A stretch of 64,000 bases of DNA, taken from the NCBI GenBank assembly GCA_963675135.1, contig OY776125.1, forward strand, positions 22,308,565 to 22,372,564, read 5' to 3'. Under the pieces are notes generated by a model. That model was given only the letters and a program-made list of their open reading frames with translations, searched no databases and was not told where the DNA came from. Made by a program: the position numbers and the translations under genes. Of this stretch, positions 36,351 through 48,448 are shown in pieces (within the stretch, counting starts at the first letter, position 1; the number at the start of each line of letters is the position of its first letter). The DNA comes from Galeopsis tetrahit (Eukaryota; Streptophyta; Magnoliopsida; Lamiales; Lamiaceae).

Positions 36351-37322
36351 TTAATAGTAAATTCAATATGTGGAATAATAAAATATCTTTTACCATATTA
36401 ATCACATAATATATCCAATATATTAGTATATTAGGTAATTATAATATATTTAATATATCATTTTATTAATTATATTATATTATATTTAATTTAATTATAT
36501 AAATTATAATTTCATTCAATATAATTATTATATATTTCTCCATAAATTAAATATCTTGATCAAATCAAATAATTAATTCAACAAATTTTCATTCATAAAT
36601 TAAGACTACTTATTATGTGGCCCACAAACTCACATATCAAGCTATTAGTCAAACTAGCGGTCTTAGTAAAACCCTACACAATGAACAACACAATCTCAAT
36701 ATGTGAGGTATGTTGCGAGAATATGGCAACAACATGCATGTAATGTAAAGTTAAAAATGATAACATGATGGGTCTATTCCAATAATTTAAGCATATTATC
36801 TCATTATACTAATTGATCATATTGTTGCATTTGAACACCATTCCAAATGTGACGTGCATTGATTAATGACAAACGATCCAATTAATTATGAGAAGACAAG
36901 TATCATCTCCAAATCTATTCGAGGAAGGAATCTTATTATTAGCTCAACTAACGCACACATGTACTTTATGGTGTGTCAAACACATGCATAATTTACCCCG
37001 TTAGAAGTGCAAGTGTCGGTCATGGTTAAAGCTCATCACTCAGCATTTATCACGTGTATTGACCTCATGTCAAAGACATTACATTACTCCACGTACAAAT
37101 CGATATTCCCGTAAACACGTAAATAGAATACACGAAACGGTTTCTCGATTGGATAAGTCAATACTTTCAAAATATTTGTGCATCTATCATGATATATTTA
37201 TTATCTCGTAGTTGTGAGAATCACTACATCCTCTAAGGATATGATCCCAATCGCACATCAATCTCAATCGCGTCATCGATATCCCAATCTCGATGATCTT
37301 TTATTGGAGCTACTTTAAAAAC
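36348..37322. other. Intergenic, probable decayed repeat
   Basis: No open frame of note. The stretch 36700-37300 is less AT-rich than its surroundings and has the look of retrotransposon non-coding sequence, but I could not find terminal repeats. Confidence 0.3.
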
Positions 37323-37547
37323 TACTCCCTCTGTCCTAGTGAAAGCTACCCAACTTTCCTTTTTCGTTTGTCTCAATGAAAACTACTCATTCCTTTTTTG
37401 GTAATTATTTCCTCTCACATTTCATTATATTTTTCTCTCTCTCTCTCCCAATCACACCACCTCTAACACATCTACTTATTATATTAGTATTTCTTAACCT
37501 CCGTGTCTGGAGCTCATAGGGAGCTTTCCCCGGGACAGAGGGAGTAT
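37323..37547. repeat. Stowaway-like MITE
   Basis: Starts TACTCCCTCTGTCCTAGTGA and ends in the inverted TACTCCCTCTGTCCCGGGGA (reverse strand). About 223 nt with no coding potential. Confidence 0.8.
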
Positions 37548-37554
37548 GATTCAC

Positions 37555-39430
37555 ATATTCTACAACGCTATAATAAACGACCGCAAGTATACGGTGTCTA
37601 TCGTAGTGAAGTAAGTACGAGGTCGATCCCACGAGGAGGTATAGCGTAAAAGTGTATTTTGTTAACAGAATTCTATTTAGACGCGATCGATAAAGTGAAT
37701 GTGGTGAATTACCCTAGAATTGTCTATCAAGTTGTCACAAATAAGCAATAAAGAATAATAATGAATCGATCAACTAACATGCAAATCAAGAAAACGAGAA
37801 GTAAAACAGATGAGATTCAAGTATGAGAAGGTAGGTTCTAAAGCACATGCAATACTAATGAATCCATCTATGATTAACTGTCTACTTAAGTGGTGTTCAT
37901 GCTTTGTCTATAAGATTGATCACATAATAATGAATTAAAAGTTCTTTCGATCCAAGTAATCCAAAGGAAATATCACACAACTTAGTATCTCTACCTAAAT
38001 TGCACAATAAAACCCAATCAAGCTCCTAAGATCATCACACATCTTCCTAATCATTGTTCATCTTTCAATCTCACAATAAAATTAGGTCAAATGCTTGCAA
38101 TCAATTAATCAAAGTAGATTTCTCAACCTAATTCAATTAACTAGGATTAACATATCATCATTGTACACTAATGACATGCTTTGCAATGAAAATCAAGCAT
38201 CCAAATAGAATTAAGCCACACAAACACCAAATAAGCAAAACATTAATTCATAAACTTCAACAAGAGTATTTACAAGGCTCTAGAACCAAAAGTGTTCTAG
38301 CCACTAACTAGCATAGTCAAATTACAAAATCAATTGAAATAACTAAGTAAAAAGAAAGGGGAAAGAGGAAGCTTAGTCTAGAATGTGGTAGAGAATTGAA
38401 TTTTCAAGCTATTGCATCCTTTCTTCCTTGATTTGATGGAGAAATGAAGAGTAAATGGCCAAAACACCTCCAAGTATGTGTAACTATGTGTGGAATTTGA
38501 GGAATTGGGGGAGAATCTATTGTGTTTTAAGAATGAGGCCTTATATAGTGTTGGGGTAGGGCTTAAGGGTGAAAATTGCACTTAGGTCCTTGGAAATTGG
38601 ACAAAATATGCAAAAGGCACCGAGAACAGGGGTGACTCGGCTGAGTGGTACAGCTCGGCCGAGTTGGTGTGTTAGACTTGTGGCCAAAATCTTCAGGGCT
38701 CGGCCGAGTGCACTTCGTTCCAGGGACTACACATCGTTTCGGGGCTCGGCCGAGTTGGAGTGTTAGAGTTGGGATAAAAATCTTCAAGACTCGGCCGAGT
38801 GCAATTCATTCCAGGAATCAAGTTTTGCTTCATGGCTCGGCCGAGTTGTCCCACTCGACCGAGTGTAATTCATTCCAGGGACCAAGACTCATCTCAGAGC
38901 TCGGCCGAGTTGTCCCACTCGGCCGAGTGCAATGCCTCTCGATTCGGCCGTGTTCGGTCACTCGGCCGGATGATTAATCATTCCAGATTCTGCATCCTTT
39001 AGTAGCTCGGCCGAGTTGTCTCTCAAAATTCTTCCTCGCACTCGGCAGGATCAGCTAGCTCGGCCGAATGGAGAACTCTTCCAGTTTCTGCCTCGATTAG
39101 GGGCTCGGTCGAGTTGGTTAGCTCGGCCGAGTTGCTGGGCACTCCAAACTTGTTTCGTGCATATCTTTCGCCTCGGTTGTCCGATTGACTCGATTCCTTA
39201 GGCTATTCCACTCCCTTTTTCGAGACGAACCCAACGGTGCACTCCTCTTCCTGATCCAGTAAAGTGTGGTTGGTGTTTTGCTCCAAATTCCATCGTATTT
39301 CCTACAAAATCGACAAAACACAACCTTTCCCTCATTTTGGCTCAAATCATCATAATCAATGCATAAATTAATGAAATCTCCTCAAAAACATGTTTCACAT
39401 GTGCCTCTAAAATGTGTAAATTCCACCCGA
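37555..39430. repeat. Dispersed repeat, probably a non-autonomous LTR-element derivative
   Basis: Begins near CGACCGCAAGTATACGGTGT followed by GTACGAGGTCGATCCCACGA, a phrase I associate with widespread plant repeats, and runs through non-coding sequence to GC-rich palindromic repeats and a distinct tail near 39430. There is no transposase or polyprotein frame. The boundaries and class are uncertain; no terminal repeats could be matched by eye. Confidence 0.4.
38628..39135. repeat. Array of CTCGGCCGAG palindromes
   Basis: About nine exact and six near-exact copies of the 10-bp palindrome CTCGGCCGAG in about 500 bp, spaced 17-50 bp apart and alternating between GCTCGGCCGAGTTG and ACTCGGCCGAGTGCA contexts, often with CATTCCAG(G) between them. 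GC content is far above the surroundings. The array gives rise to fortuitous open frames of 60-110 codons on both strands that are not genes. Confidence 0.9.
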
Positions 39431-40305
39431 ATCAGAGTATATGATATAGTCAATCGAGATCTCACATCACAATGATATCATTAGTTCATAAAAACACATA
39501 TAAGAATAAATGCAAACAATCAAACATAGCATTGTATAAATATATCACCGAATATTGTTAATAAAATCAATAATATTTAAATAACTGAATATGATCCATT
39601 ACAACGTACTTATAATAATAGTGTCTAGAACATCTATACTAACATGCAATTCACTTAATCCATCCTTACAATTTTCTCAAACAAAGAATTCGGCGTGTAA
39701 TTAATCTTCGAAACATGGGTAAAATTATTTAGTGTGTATTCTCAAATAACTGAGTGACATTTCATAACAACACAATATTATTACCACAATAAATTACGGA
39801 AGCGTCTTTAATGGAAGTGGATATGAGCCGACTTGTTGCATGTATGTCAAATTTCAATTAGGTTTTCCAGCAAATGAATTAATGAAGTGACAATTAACAT
39901 TTAAAAAAAATATAGGTATTGCAAAATGAATTTGAAAATTCCCCCTTGTTTTAGATTCAAAGATTGTATACGATATGTATATAAATTCAACAGATGACAA
40001 GCAGTCGTTGGCGGTAGAATGGATTAATTCGTTGACCTTCACGAAATTTGGCAATTTAACTATATAATTAATTAATAGGTCAAAATTTATATAGATATTT
40101 TTATTGTTGACCCGTTGAAAAATTAATATAATGGGTTGTAGAATATGAGTTTGTCTCTGCATTTGTACTCAATTTTTTATACCTTTTTTCAACAATAATG
40201 AATTCATCACATTAATCAGTTGAAAGTAAATCGAGCTCGATCACTATTTTACATTAAAAAAAAAAAAGTAAATGGATTTACTGATATAGATCTTTAAATT
40301 TATTA
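39431..40305. other. Intergenic, no gene recognised
   Basis: AT-rich; no paired repeats or coding frames identified. Confidence 0.4.
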
Positions 40306-40511
40306 ATCTCTTCATCCACTAAAGGTGTGTTCATTTCTTTTTTTTGGTCCATAAAAAATATGTTTATTCTATTTAAATAATTAACTTTTGAGTATTTTTT
40401 CTACTTTATTAACAAGATTGAGTATCTACCAACAATTTTCTTTACTCGTTTCCCCACGTATATTTTTTATAATTAAAATATAAGCACACTTTTAATGGAT
40501 AGAGGGAGTAT
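40306..40511. repeat. Stowaway-like MITE, diverged
   Basis: Left end AATCTCTTCATCCACTAAAG and right end (reverse strand TACTCCCTCTATCCATTAAA) share an imperfect inverted repeat of about 25 nt. Confidence 0.6.
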
Positions 40512-42086
40512 TTACATGCACAAGGCTTATAGTAGAAGTGTGCGTGTAACAATTTGGAACGATTTAATTAGATAGATATATTGTCCAAAAATTATTGAGT
40601 CTATTTTTTTAATCAATTGGGACGATTTAATTTATTCCTCTATGTCATTTTTCATATTTCACTATTTTTATCTTTAACACGTGTTATTATGATTGTTATT
40701 AAGCATTAATTATTTTTTTATTTTATACATGTTAATAATCTAGATAGTGAAATATAAAAAATGTTACATGTGATTTCATTCATCGGATGGTCAACAAACC
40801 CAATTGAGTTGGCTTATGAAAAAATAACTAACTTATAATAAAATGGCAAATTGATCCTTAGAAAATGATGATCCAAAGTAATTTTAGAATCGTTCAAATT
40901 GTATTCTCTTATTTAATCATATCTCTCATTCTCATTTAAATAAATTAAAAGGACTACTTACCATAGATTTTCCTCATTCAAAAGTATATTAAAATGTACA
41001 TATAATTCCACTTCAACTTGTAATTAATCAAATAAATATATAACTACTTGAATGTTATCAGTGGAGTGGAGAGAATTTATGTTGATTTAATAAGCTTCAT
41101 TTGTTGACAAGTAAAACACACGTATGGTCAACTACATGATGTCTTTGACTTAGTAGACTTGCATAGGTTTTGAAACCTAAGGTCACAACACAACAAACAT
41201 ATGTGCCACAATAACAATGATATAAATAATTCTTATTAATGGATTTTAATCATTTGATTATAAAGAAAGAGGGGCACACACAACTCAACCGTGTGACAAC
41301 TTTTCCAACTCATTCCAGAATAAATTTATAAAGATTACATAAGAAAAGACATATTTACCATAAAGTTGAAAAAATTAATAAACTAATGCATACTTTTCTA
41401 GATTTTCAACAGCCAAATTAAGTGGTGTGAAGGGTTAATTAAGTATTGGTTTATAAGAGGCAAATGCTATAATGAATCAGCTTAACAATTCGAGTGTTGG
41501 GACTTTTGCCAACCTATTGTCTCACATGTAAAAAAAGCTGCTTTTTTAGTTGTTGAGTTCATATTTGACATGTTTAGCTTATTTTTAACATCTTGCACCA
41601 TTAATCTACTACAACTTATTTCTAGTTCCTATCCTATGATTGCTACTTTAATTGGACATAAAACATAATAGGGACAATATTTGGCAACAAGTTCCAAGCA
41701 AGCTTAATTTATCTTTTACCTTTTACAGCATAGGTTAATTAATTAAGTAATTACCATAATGCAAGACCAAAAATCATACTTAATCTAGAAAATGTTAACG
41801 GTTGGGGAGTATATATACCTATTTGACACGAAAATGAACACAACACGATAAGATTATATGTCGACACGAACACGATAATTTTCGTGTCGACACAATATGA
41901 TAGCAACACGATATTTTTCATGTTGACGATCACGATATGCAACACGATAAGAAAATAAATAAATTCAAAATTTCTTTTAAAAATATGAAAATTAATATAT
42001 TTATTTAAATATAAAAAGTATCGTATTATTTTTGGATACGTGTCATTATCGTGTTGTGTCAGATAAATAACAAGTTAAGTTAACCC
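40512..42086. other. Intergenic, no gene recognised
   Basis: AT-rich. Around 41825-42060 there are many copies of the word ACACGATA, also present at 42780 and 43130, part of a dispersed repeat. Confidence 0.4.
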
Positions 42087-42115
42087 GTTGTTAATGGGTT
42101 AATTAATGAGGTACC

Positions 42116-42740
42116 CAAGGACGGAGCCACACTGGGCCCAGAGGGGCTCAGTGGCCCCCCACCACTTTTTTTTTTTATATATATGCTAAGTTTTTTTAAA
42201 AATAATTATATATGTATTATTTTGGTAATTATTTTTATTATATATAAATAAAAATATTATTTTCATTTTAAGATATACATATTAAATTTAGACGGAACAA
42301 AAAATGAATGCTTACCTACAAAGTTTAGGAGGAATAATTTTTTTTTCTCTTTTTCATGTATTTTCTTCTTAAATTTATTTCATAATACTTTAAAAAATAT
42401 TCTTTTAATAGATCGAGTCAATAGATTGATGATGTGTTTGAGATTATTGTCTAAATTTTTGCTAAACTCACAAAAATATCCTTAAAATTGAACAATATTA
42501 TTGATGTTTTTTTTTTTTTAAATAGTGTTTTAAATTTTTTGTAGATTTATATTTAAAAGTATTATAATGTTTCGCTTCATGATTAAATTATAACTGAAGA
42601 AAGAAAATGATTAAAAATTTTTTTAATGGTATTAATAATTAAGTAATTTTTAAATTGTTTCGCTTCATTTTAAGTCGAAACTACCAAAACTTCTTATACA
42701 AATCGGGCCCCCCAATCATAATTTTCTGGCTCCGTCACTG
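42116..42740. mobile_element. hAT-type MITE with 8-bp target duplication
   Basis: Element ends are CAAGGACGGAGCCA and (reverse strand) CAGTGACGGAGCCA. The 8-bp GAGGTACC is present on both sides (42108-42115 and 42741-42748), the size expected for hAT. The neighbouring paralogous copy has a single GAGGTACC (43087-43094) and no insert, an empty site. No transposase frame. Confidence 0.92.
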
Positions 42741-42982
42741 GAGGTACCTGCTAATTTTATTGTGATTAATGGGTCGACACGATAATGACACAAATACGAT
42801 AAGATCAAACATTAACCCGTAATGTTTTTGTCGAATTCATATCGTGTCGTGTCGGAAATTGAATATCCATCACCACGAAGCACCATCACCACGAAGCATA
42901 GGGATCGATTCCCGTCCCCTAGGATTCCCCGTCATTTTATTTTTCTATTTTTTGTTTTTTTTAATAACATTAAGCTAATTAC

Positions 42983-43069
42983 TTTTTTTTTTTTTTGAAG
43001 TCTTTACCGCCCACTTGCGGGGGTCCCGTTTAAAGCCAGAGCGGACATGACCCCATAAAAATTGTTTGC
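42983..43069 (-). repeat. SINE fragment (3' half) in duplication copy 1
   Basis: Contains the poly-T (poly-A on the minus strand) and the GAAGTCTTTACCGCCCACTT body of the SINE but stops at ATTGTTTGC, the duplication breakpoint, so the tRNA-like head is missing. Confidence 0.88.
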
Positions 43070-43313
43070 GTTGTTAACGGGTTAATGAGGTACCTGCTAA
43101 TTTTATTGTGATTAATGGGTCGACACGATAATGACACAAATACGATAAGATCAAACATTAACCCGTAATTTTTTTGTCGAATTCATATCGTGTCGTGTCG
43201 GAAATTGAATATCCATCACCACGAAGCATATGGATCGATTCCCGTCCCCTAGGATTCCCCATCATTTTATTTTTCTATTTTTTGTTTTTTTAATAACATT
43301 AAGTTAATTACTT

Positions 43314-43476
43314 TTTTTTTTTTGAAGTCTTTACCGCCCACTTGCGGGGGTCCCGTTTAAAGTCAGAGCGGACATGATCCCATAGAAATTGTTTGCACCT
43401 GAGAGGGTTCGAACCACTAGAGAGGAGCATACTCCTAAGTGCCAAACATATACCACTAGGCCAACTCATTGGGGTT
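43314..43476 (-). mobile_element. tRNA-derived SINE, full length
   Basis: On the minus strand it begins GAACCCCAATGAGTTGGCCT, with a box A-like TTGGCCTAGTGGTA and box B-like GGTTCGAACC, and ends in GACTTC plus poly-A. Flanked by CATTAAG(T/C)TAATTACTT (43297-43313 and 43477-43493), a 17-bp target duplication with one mismatch. About 163 nt. Confidence 0.9.
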
Positions 43477-43493
43477 CATTAAGCTAATTACTT

Positions 43494-44368
43494 AATAATA
43501 CATATAATATAAAATACCATTATTTGTAAAAATAATTTAGGTAAGGATTCGAGTTAAAATAATTATAAATGTACAAAAATTTATGTGCATCAGTTATTAG
43601 ATTGGTGCAATTTTAATCATATTTTGATTGGGTCATGGGACTAAAAGAAACGAAAAGTATTAATTCGTTTTTTTTTAAATGTAGTGTAGAGTAGTATTTT
43701 TCAATGTAAATTATTTCTGTGAAATAACAAAATAATTCCGCATTCCAACTCATGTGAGATATGATCCTCATTGAAAAGTTTTATAATAAAAGATGGACAT
43801 TTATGTCTTGTTGACATTTGCCAAAAATTATGTACACGGTGTGTATACATATGTATATTATTAAAAAAAAAAAAAAAAAAAGGTGTAATGAAGAAATTTA
43901 TCCATCGCCCTGCAAGTAAATAAATAATGACACTCACATTTTGACAATGCAAGAAAACCAAGCACCGGCCACTCTTATAATTATAAAGAAGAAATATAGT
44001 AATTCTATGTTTTAATTCCAACTTTAATTAATTAAACGAAACATTACATCATATAATTGCTGTCTTGCACTAGGTGCCAAATTCTTGATTATTTTAATTA
44101 AATAAAAATTACGGATTGTCCCTTTCTACCAAATTCCTTACATTAATTTATATTTATACGATAATATATTACAATAAATTTTAGGCATCCTCAATGACAC
44201 GTAGCTAGGTTTCAAAGAGTTGACTAGAAAATCTCAATCCGACTAGGTGACACTGAATCTAGCCCCATTGCCATTTCAATTACCAAATTCCAAATATAAT
44301 TTATTATCCACACAAATCCAATTGCATGTTATATTAATTTTGTTTGACTGTAGTTACACACTTGATGA
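43494..44368. other. Intergenic, no gene recognised
   Basis: AT-rich DNA with an A run near 43862. No coding or paired-repeat signal. Confidence 0.4.
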
Positions 44369-44625
44369 ATACTCCCTCCTATTCATTTTATAAGTCGTTT
44401 TGACCTTTCGTTTTCTTTGCAAAATATAAGTCGTTTTGCACTTTTCAATGCAAATTAATTGCATTTATTCCAAATTTATCCTTAAGATCAATAAATATTT
44501 ACATACATATATTTTTTTTAATGAAAATTACAAGCATTGATTAAGGGTAAAATAAGAAGTCAATTGTTTTCTTAATATGTGTGCATGAGCTTAGGATGAC
44601 ATATATTTTGAATAGGAGGGAGTAT
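44369..44625. repeat. Stowaway-like MITE
   Basis: Left end TACTCCCTCCTATTCATTTT and right end (reverse strand TACTCCCTCCTATTCAAAAT) pair closely over about 17 nt and more loosely beyond (ATAAGTCGTTTTG / ATATGTCATCCT). About 256 nt. Confidence 0.85.
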
Positions 44626-44773
44626 ATATCTACCACGTTTCTATTACATCTTAAATGCATGATAATTAGGTCGATTTTTTTTTTGCTACAATATTCATTT
44701 GAATTTTATGCTATCTTTCTTGTAAAAATAAAACAGTTGAATTAGATAGGTTGTGACATGAATTCAAATTACC

Positions 44774-45353
44774 CAGGAGCGGAGCCACGATTATCGGAGA
44801 GGGGCCAAAATTAAATATTTAATAGGGTATAATTATGAAAAGTAATTTTTTAAACTAGTAATATATATTCATATTCGTAATCGTAATAAGTACTAATGAA
44901 AATACGCATACTTAATTGCATTCATAATCGACTATTGAGTTTCAAAATGCATCTCTCTTACACATGCATTTATACACTTGAAGTTATATTAACTTCCATC
45001 GGCAAAATAATTAATCATGTAGAAAGAATAAACTAATTAAAGACGATAAAAAATCACATCTTAAATATAAAACCATACAAATTAAAACAAATTAGAGAAA
45101 ATGACACTCAAATAAATAAACAACAAAAAACTAATTAATAACAAAGTAATTAAATTTGAGAGGAAAGAGTTGAGATTGAAAATGATTTGTGAGAAGATTT
45201 TTTTTATTTTTTTATATGAAGACAAATAATGTACTACTATTTACGTAGTATAATTAATAGTAAAATTTAACTTTAATCTAATAATGAAAGATAATGAATG
45301 TATATATATGACTCCTTACAATTTTAAAGGCCCCTCCCATGGCTCCGCCACTG
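44774..45353. repeat. hAT-like MITE, relative of the 42.1-kb element
   Basis: Ends CAGGAGCGGAGCCACG and (reverse strand) CAGTGGCGGAGCCATG match the termini of the element at 42116. About 580 nt, AT-rich interior, no transposase. The flanking 8-mers (AAATTACC and TTTCTACC) agree at only four positions, so the target duplication is decayed or the bounds are slightly off. Confidence 0.65.
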
Positions 45354-46117
45354 TTTCTACCCTTTTCTTTCATCAGAAAATCTGTTAATTTTATAACCTG
45401 GGGTGGGGGGTGCGGTAAAAATACAAATCATTTATTCTATGTACATTTGGTGTTCCATACTTTGGATAAAAGACATGTGAAAGTAAAAAAAAGAAAAATC
45501 AATGAACTGCATATGCCACTCCGATAGACGACATGTGTTAATCATTCAGCACGATATATGAAACACTAAATGAAACACGAAAAGTGGAACAGATGATTTC
45601 ATTTGTATTTTGAGCACACCCCCTAGTTATAAAATGCATGAATGTATGTGAATGGTTAACTGGTCCCCTCCCGTTTGTAATTCCAAATGTCACATAACCA
45701 AGCATTGTATTGGCTAATTCATTTCGACTCATAGCAAAAAGTGAGAATATATATCCTTCCATCATTATAAAAACGTAAGTATTAGTATTAGTTTATTACT
45801 ACCAAACTGTAGAGATCTTCCTTGATAAACTAGAACATACTTGAACACACCTTGTTGACTAATTAATTACTAGTATATGTGCTCCATTTCCATTGGCTGC
45901 CCTAAGTTCCCGATTTGTATACGAAAAGTTAATACTATAAATTTCAATTAATCTGTTACCTGAAATTAATTTTATAAAATTAATGGGAAAACACACACGT
46001 GTGTGGTAAATGAATTAGCCTGCAACAATAGTATCACAATATTGCTGCATGATGAATAAGCAGACCCGCATATATTTGGGGTACAGCTCATAAAATTTGC
46101 AAACTTGTCATGTTTGA
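45354..46117. other. Intergenic, no gene recognised
   Basis: No coding sequence or paired repeats identified. Confidence 0.4.
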
Positions 46118-46134
46118 ATGTCTTATAATAATTT

Positions 46135-47068
46135 TTTTTTTTTTAGGATAGAATTACAGATAGGAATATTTGAATACATTTCTCGCTCACCTATCTAAAC
46201 AGAGGAAATTCTATCAGAAGAGTCATTCTCCAGACTCTTCTCCAAACTCAATCGTGAGAGAGTGGAAAGAAACATAGGCATACCAGCATCCATCGAGACT
46301 GATCTAAGAAAATAGCAAATCTGCTCCATAAGGAACAAATCGTCGCCCACTACGACACGCGCTACAACCTCCCAAACCATAAGAGCACTGCCCCGAGGAC
46401 AACCAGTTCCTATCCAGTGCAATAGCGACCCATCATGGGGAAAATTACCCGTAACCGAGGAGAAAAACCCAAATACAAGGGGAAGGGAAAAAAACAACAG
46501 ATCCCAGAAAGGGAGTAAACAAAAGTAACATGCAAGCAATAACAACAGAAATAAAGGTAGAAACTAGAATCAACATAAGAAAAGCATAAAACTAAAGAAA
46601 CAGTAACTAAAAATAAACGGGATCGACGAATACTCCCCCAACGGTCACCTTGGCTCCGTCAGGAAGATGTACCCGTAGATCCCAACTAAATTTCTGAAAA
46701 AACTCCTACATCCGCATGAACATCTGAGGAGAGGGGCGGCGAAGTGCAGTTCCGGCGGCGGCGACGCGGTGGTCCGGCGGTGGTCCGGCGACTGTTGGGC
46801 GGTGGATCTACCTTATTTCTAGAGGAATACAACCGATCTACAAGTTTTTCAACTTAAATACAAGTTTAGCAAGGGCAAAAGGATGGGGGAGGAAGGGTGA
46901 TGGGCCGGCGGTGCTAGGCGGAGGTGTTGGGCGGCGGTGGCCTCAAGGGCCCCGATCTCGTCGGTTTGAGGGTGATCTACATTAGGGAGGAAAGGGTATA
47001 GCAGGTGGAGAGGGGAGGAGTTTTCCGGCAACCCAAGGGGAGGTGGGTTTTTTCTAGTGAGGGAAAGT
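46135..47068 (-). mobile_element. Retroposed polyadenylated sequence, possibly a LINE derivative
   Basis: A 934-nt minus-strand unit with a poly-A tail (plus-strand T run at 46132-46144) flanked by ATGTCT(T/C)ATAATAATTT, a 17-bp target duplication with one mismatch (46118-46134 and 47069-47085). These are marks of target-primed reverse transcription. The 5' part (about 46730-47060) is GC-rich with CCGCCG runs; the 3' part contains a 116-codon open frame (46545-46195) of unknown nature, with a hydrophobic start and no domain I recognise. Either an internally deleted LINE or a retrocopy of a host transcript. Confidence 0.8.
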
Positions 47069-47085
47069 ATGTCTCATAATAATTT

Positions 47086-48413
47086 GCACACTTTAAAAAG
47101 AAATTTTTTCATAACCACATCCTTAAAAAAACACATATTTACAGATTTACTCATATGTTATTATTTTTTTCACACTCAATCTACCATTTTTTTTTTACTT
47201 AATTCATAAAAGTTTAAAAAACTATCCTTCAAAATATCATTTATTACACATTTTTTTAAATATGTGCAATTCCAAAAGTACAAGTTCTTTTGAAATGTAC
47301 CTTTATTGTTAAACTTGGTAACTCTAAATTCTAAATTCTACATTTTGAATAAATTTGTCCCAAGTCCTAATACCATGCATGTATGAGATAAAGCTGGTCT
47401 GTGACTGTGGGGCCATTTGTCATTCTTGGCTAAATCCATAGTTTGATTGTGAAATGTATATATATCATCGTTTGTGATAGAAAAGACACCAAAGTCATTT
47501 GTAGCAGTGTTCATAATCGGACACATCATCAAATCCATCTGTCACATCAGCACGTCCTGCTACTTGCTTCCTAATTCAATGTAAAAATAGTTAGTCCTAT
47601 CACCAATGCAAAGGAAGACCGTTGTGTGGGTGTGTGATGCACGTTGTATATGATCCAACGATCCTCCTTCTGTACACGGAAAATATTCTTCTTTTAGTGT
47701 GTGATTATTAAAGGTCGGTGAAAGATATAAATATAAATATTTTTTTGCTGATAAACACTTAAACAAATTCAATATTGGTATATTTAAGGAATTAAAAAAT
47801 GATAAACAAACAAAAATATATTAGTGTAATGTGATCAAATAGATCTTTCTAAAAATTTTGTCCAAAAAGCTAAATAAAATTTTGCTCACAAGTTTGTGTT
47901 ATTATATGAATAAATATGTTGTAAGAAGAAGTATATGTTACGACTTTCATGAAATTCATAAGGTACTAAATGTGCTAACACTTTTATGAAATTCATAGGG
48001 TATTGAATGTATTACTACATGAACACATTTTGTGTTACTATACGAACAATCATGTATTACTAGCTATAACAATACGAATGTTCATAACGAATTAAAAAAT
48101 GTGTTACTATATGAATAAGTGTGTATTACTACATAGTAATAAAAGTAATCCATATTTATCCTTACAATAACGCAAACCTAGAAGGACATGGGAACAAAAA
48201 ATTGTCTTCCTTTGCACAGTTTTTTTGAAAAGTTTTATATGATCCAGTTCAATTCGTAAATGTTAAGTTTGGGAGAGAGTTGCATTTATACTAGAATGAT
48301 ATCTCTGACCTATTGAGGGGAAAAATCTATATAGAACTAATTGAAGAAGACCAGCGTCGTTTCTTTTCCTTTTTTAAGAGAAAAGGACGAATTCATTTAT
48401 CAAACAAAAAAAC

Positions 48414-48448
<35 letters not shown>

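Larger units (their letters stand above)
42087..43396. repeat. Tandem segmental duplication
   Basis: Copy 1 (42087-43069) and copy 2 (43070-43396) both run from GTTGTTAA-GGGTTAA-GAGGTACC through CGACACGATAATGACAC, GGATCGATTCCCGTCCCCTA and the 3' half of a SINE, ending at ATTGTTTGC. Copy 1 is longer because a 625-bp hAT MITE sits in it. Differences between copies are few substitutions, a poly-T length change and a short CCATCACCACGAAG duplication in copy 1. Confidence 0.9.

Noticed and set aside
38563..39201. Several 60-110-codon frames on both strands
   Set aside because: They arise from the GC-rich palindromic repeat array, where stop codons are rare; the residue repeats follow the DNA repeats.
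43420..43476. Possible tRNA gene (GGTTCGAACC box)
   Set aside because: There is no cloverleaf; the box A/B pattern, poly-A tail and target duplications identify a SINE.
46849..47031. 60-codon proline-rich minus-strand frame
   Set aside because: Falls in the GC-rich 5' part of the retroposed element; likely untranslated leader-like sequence.
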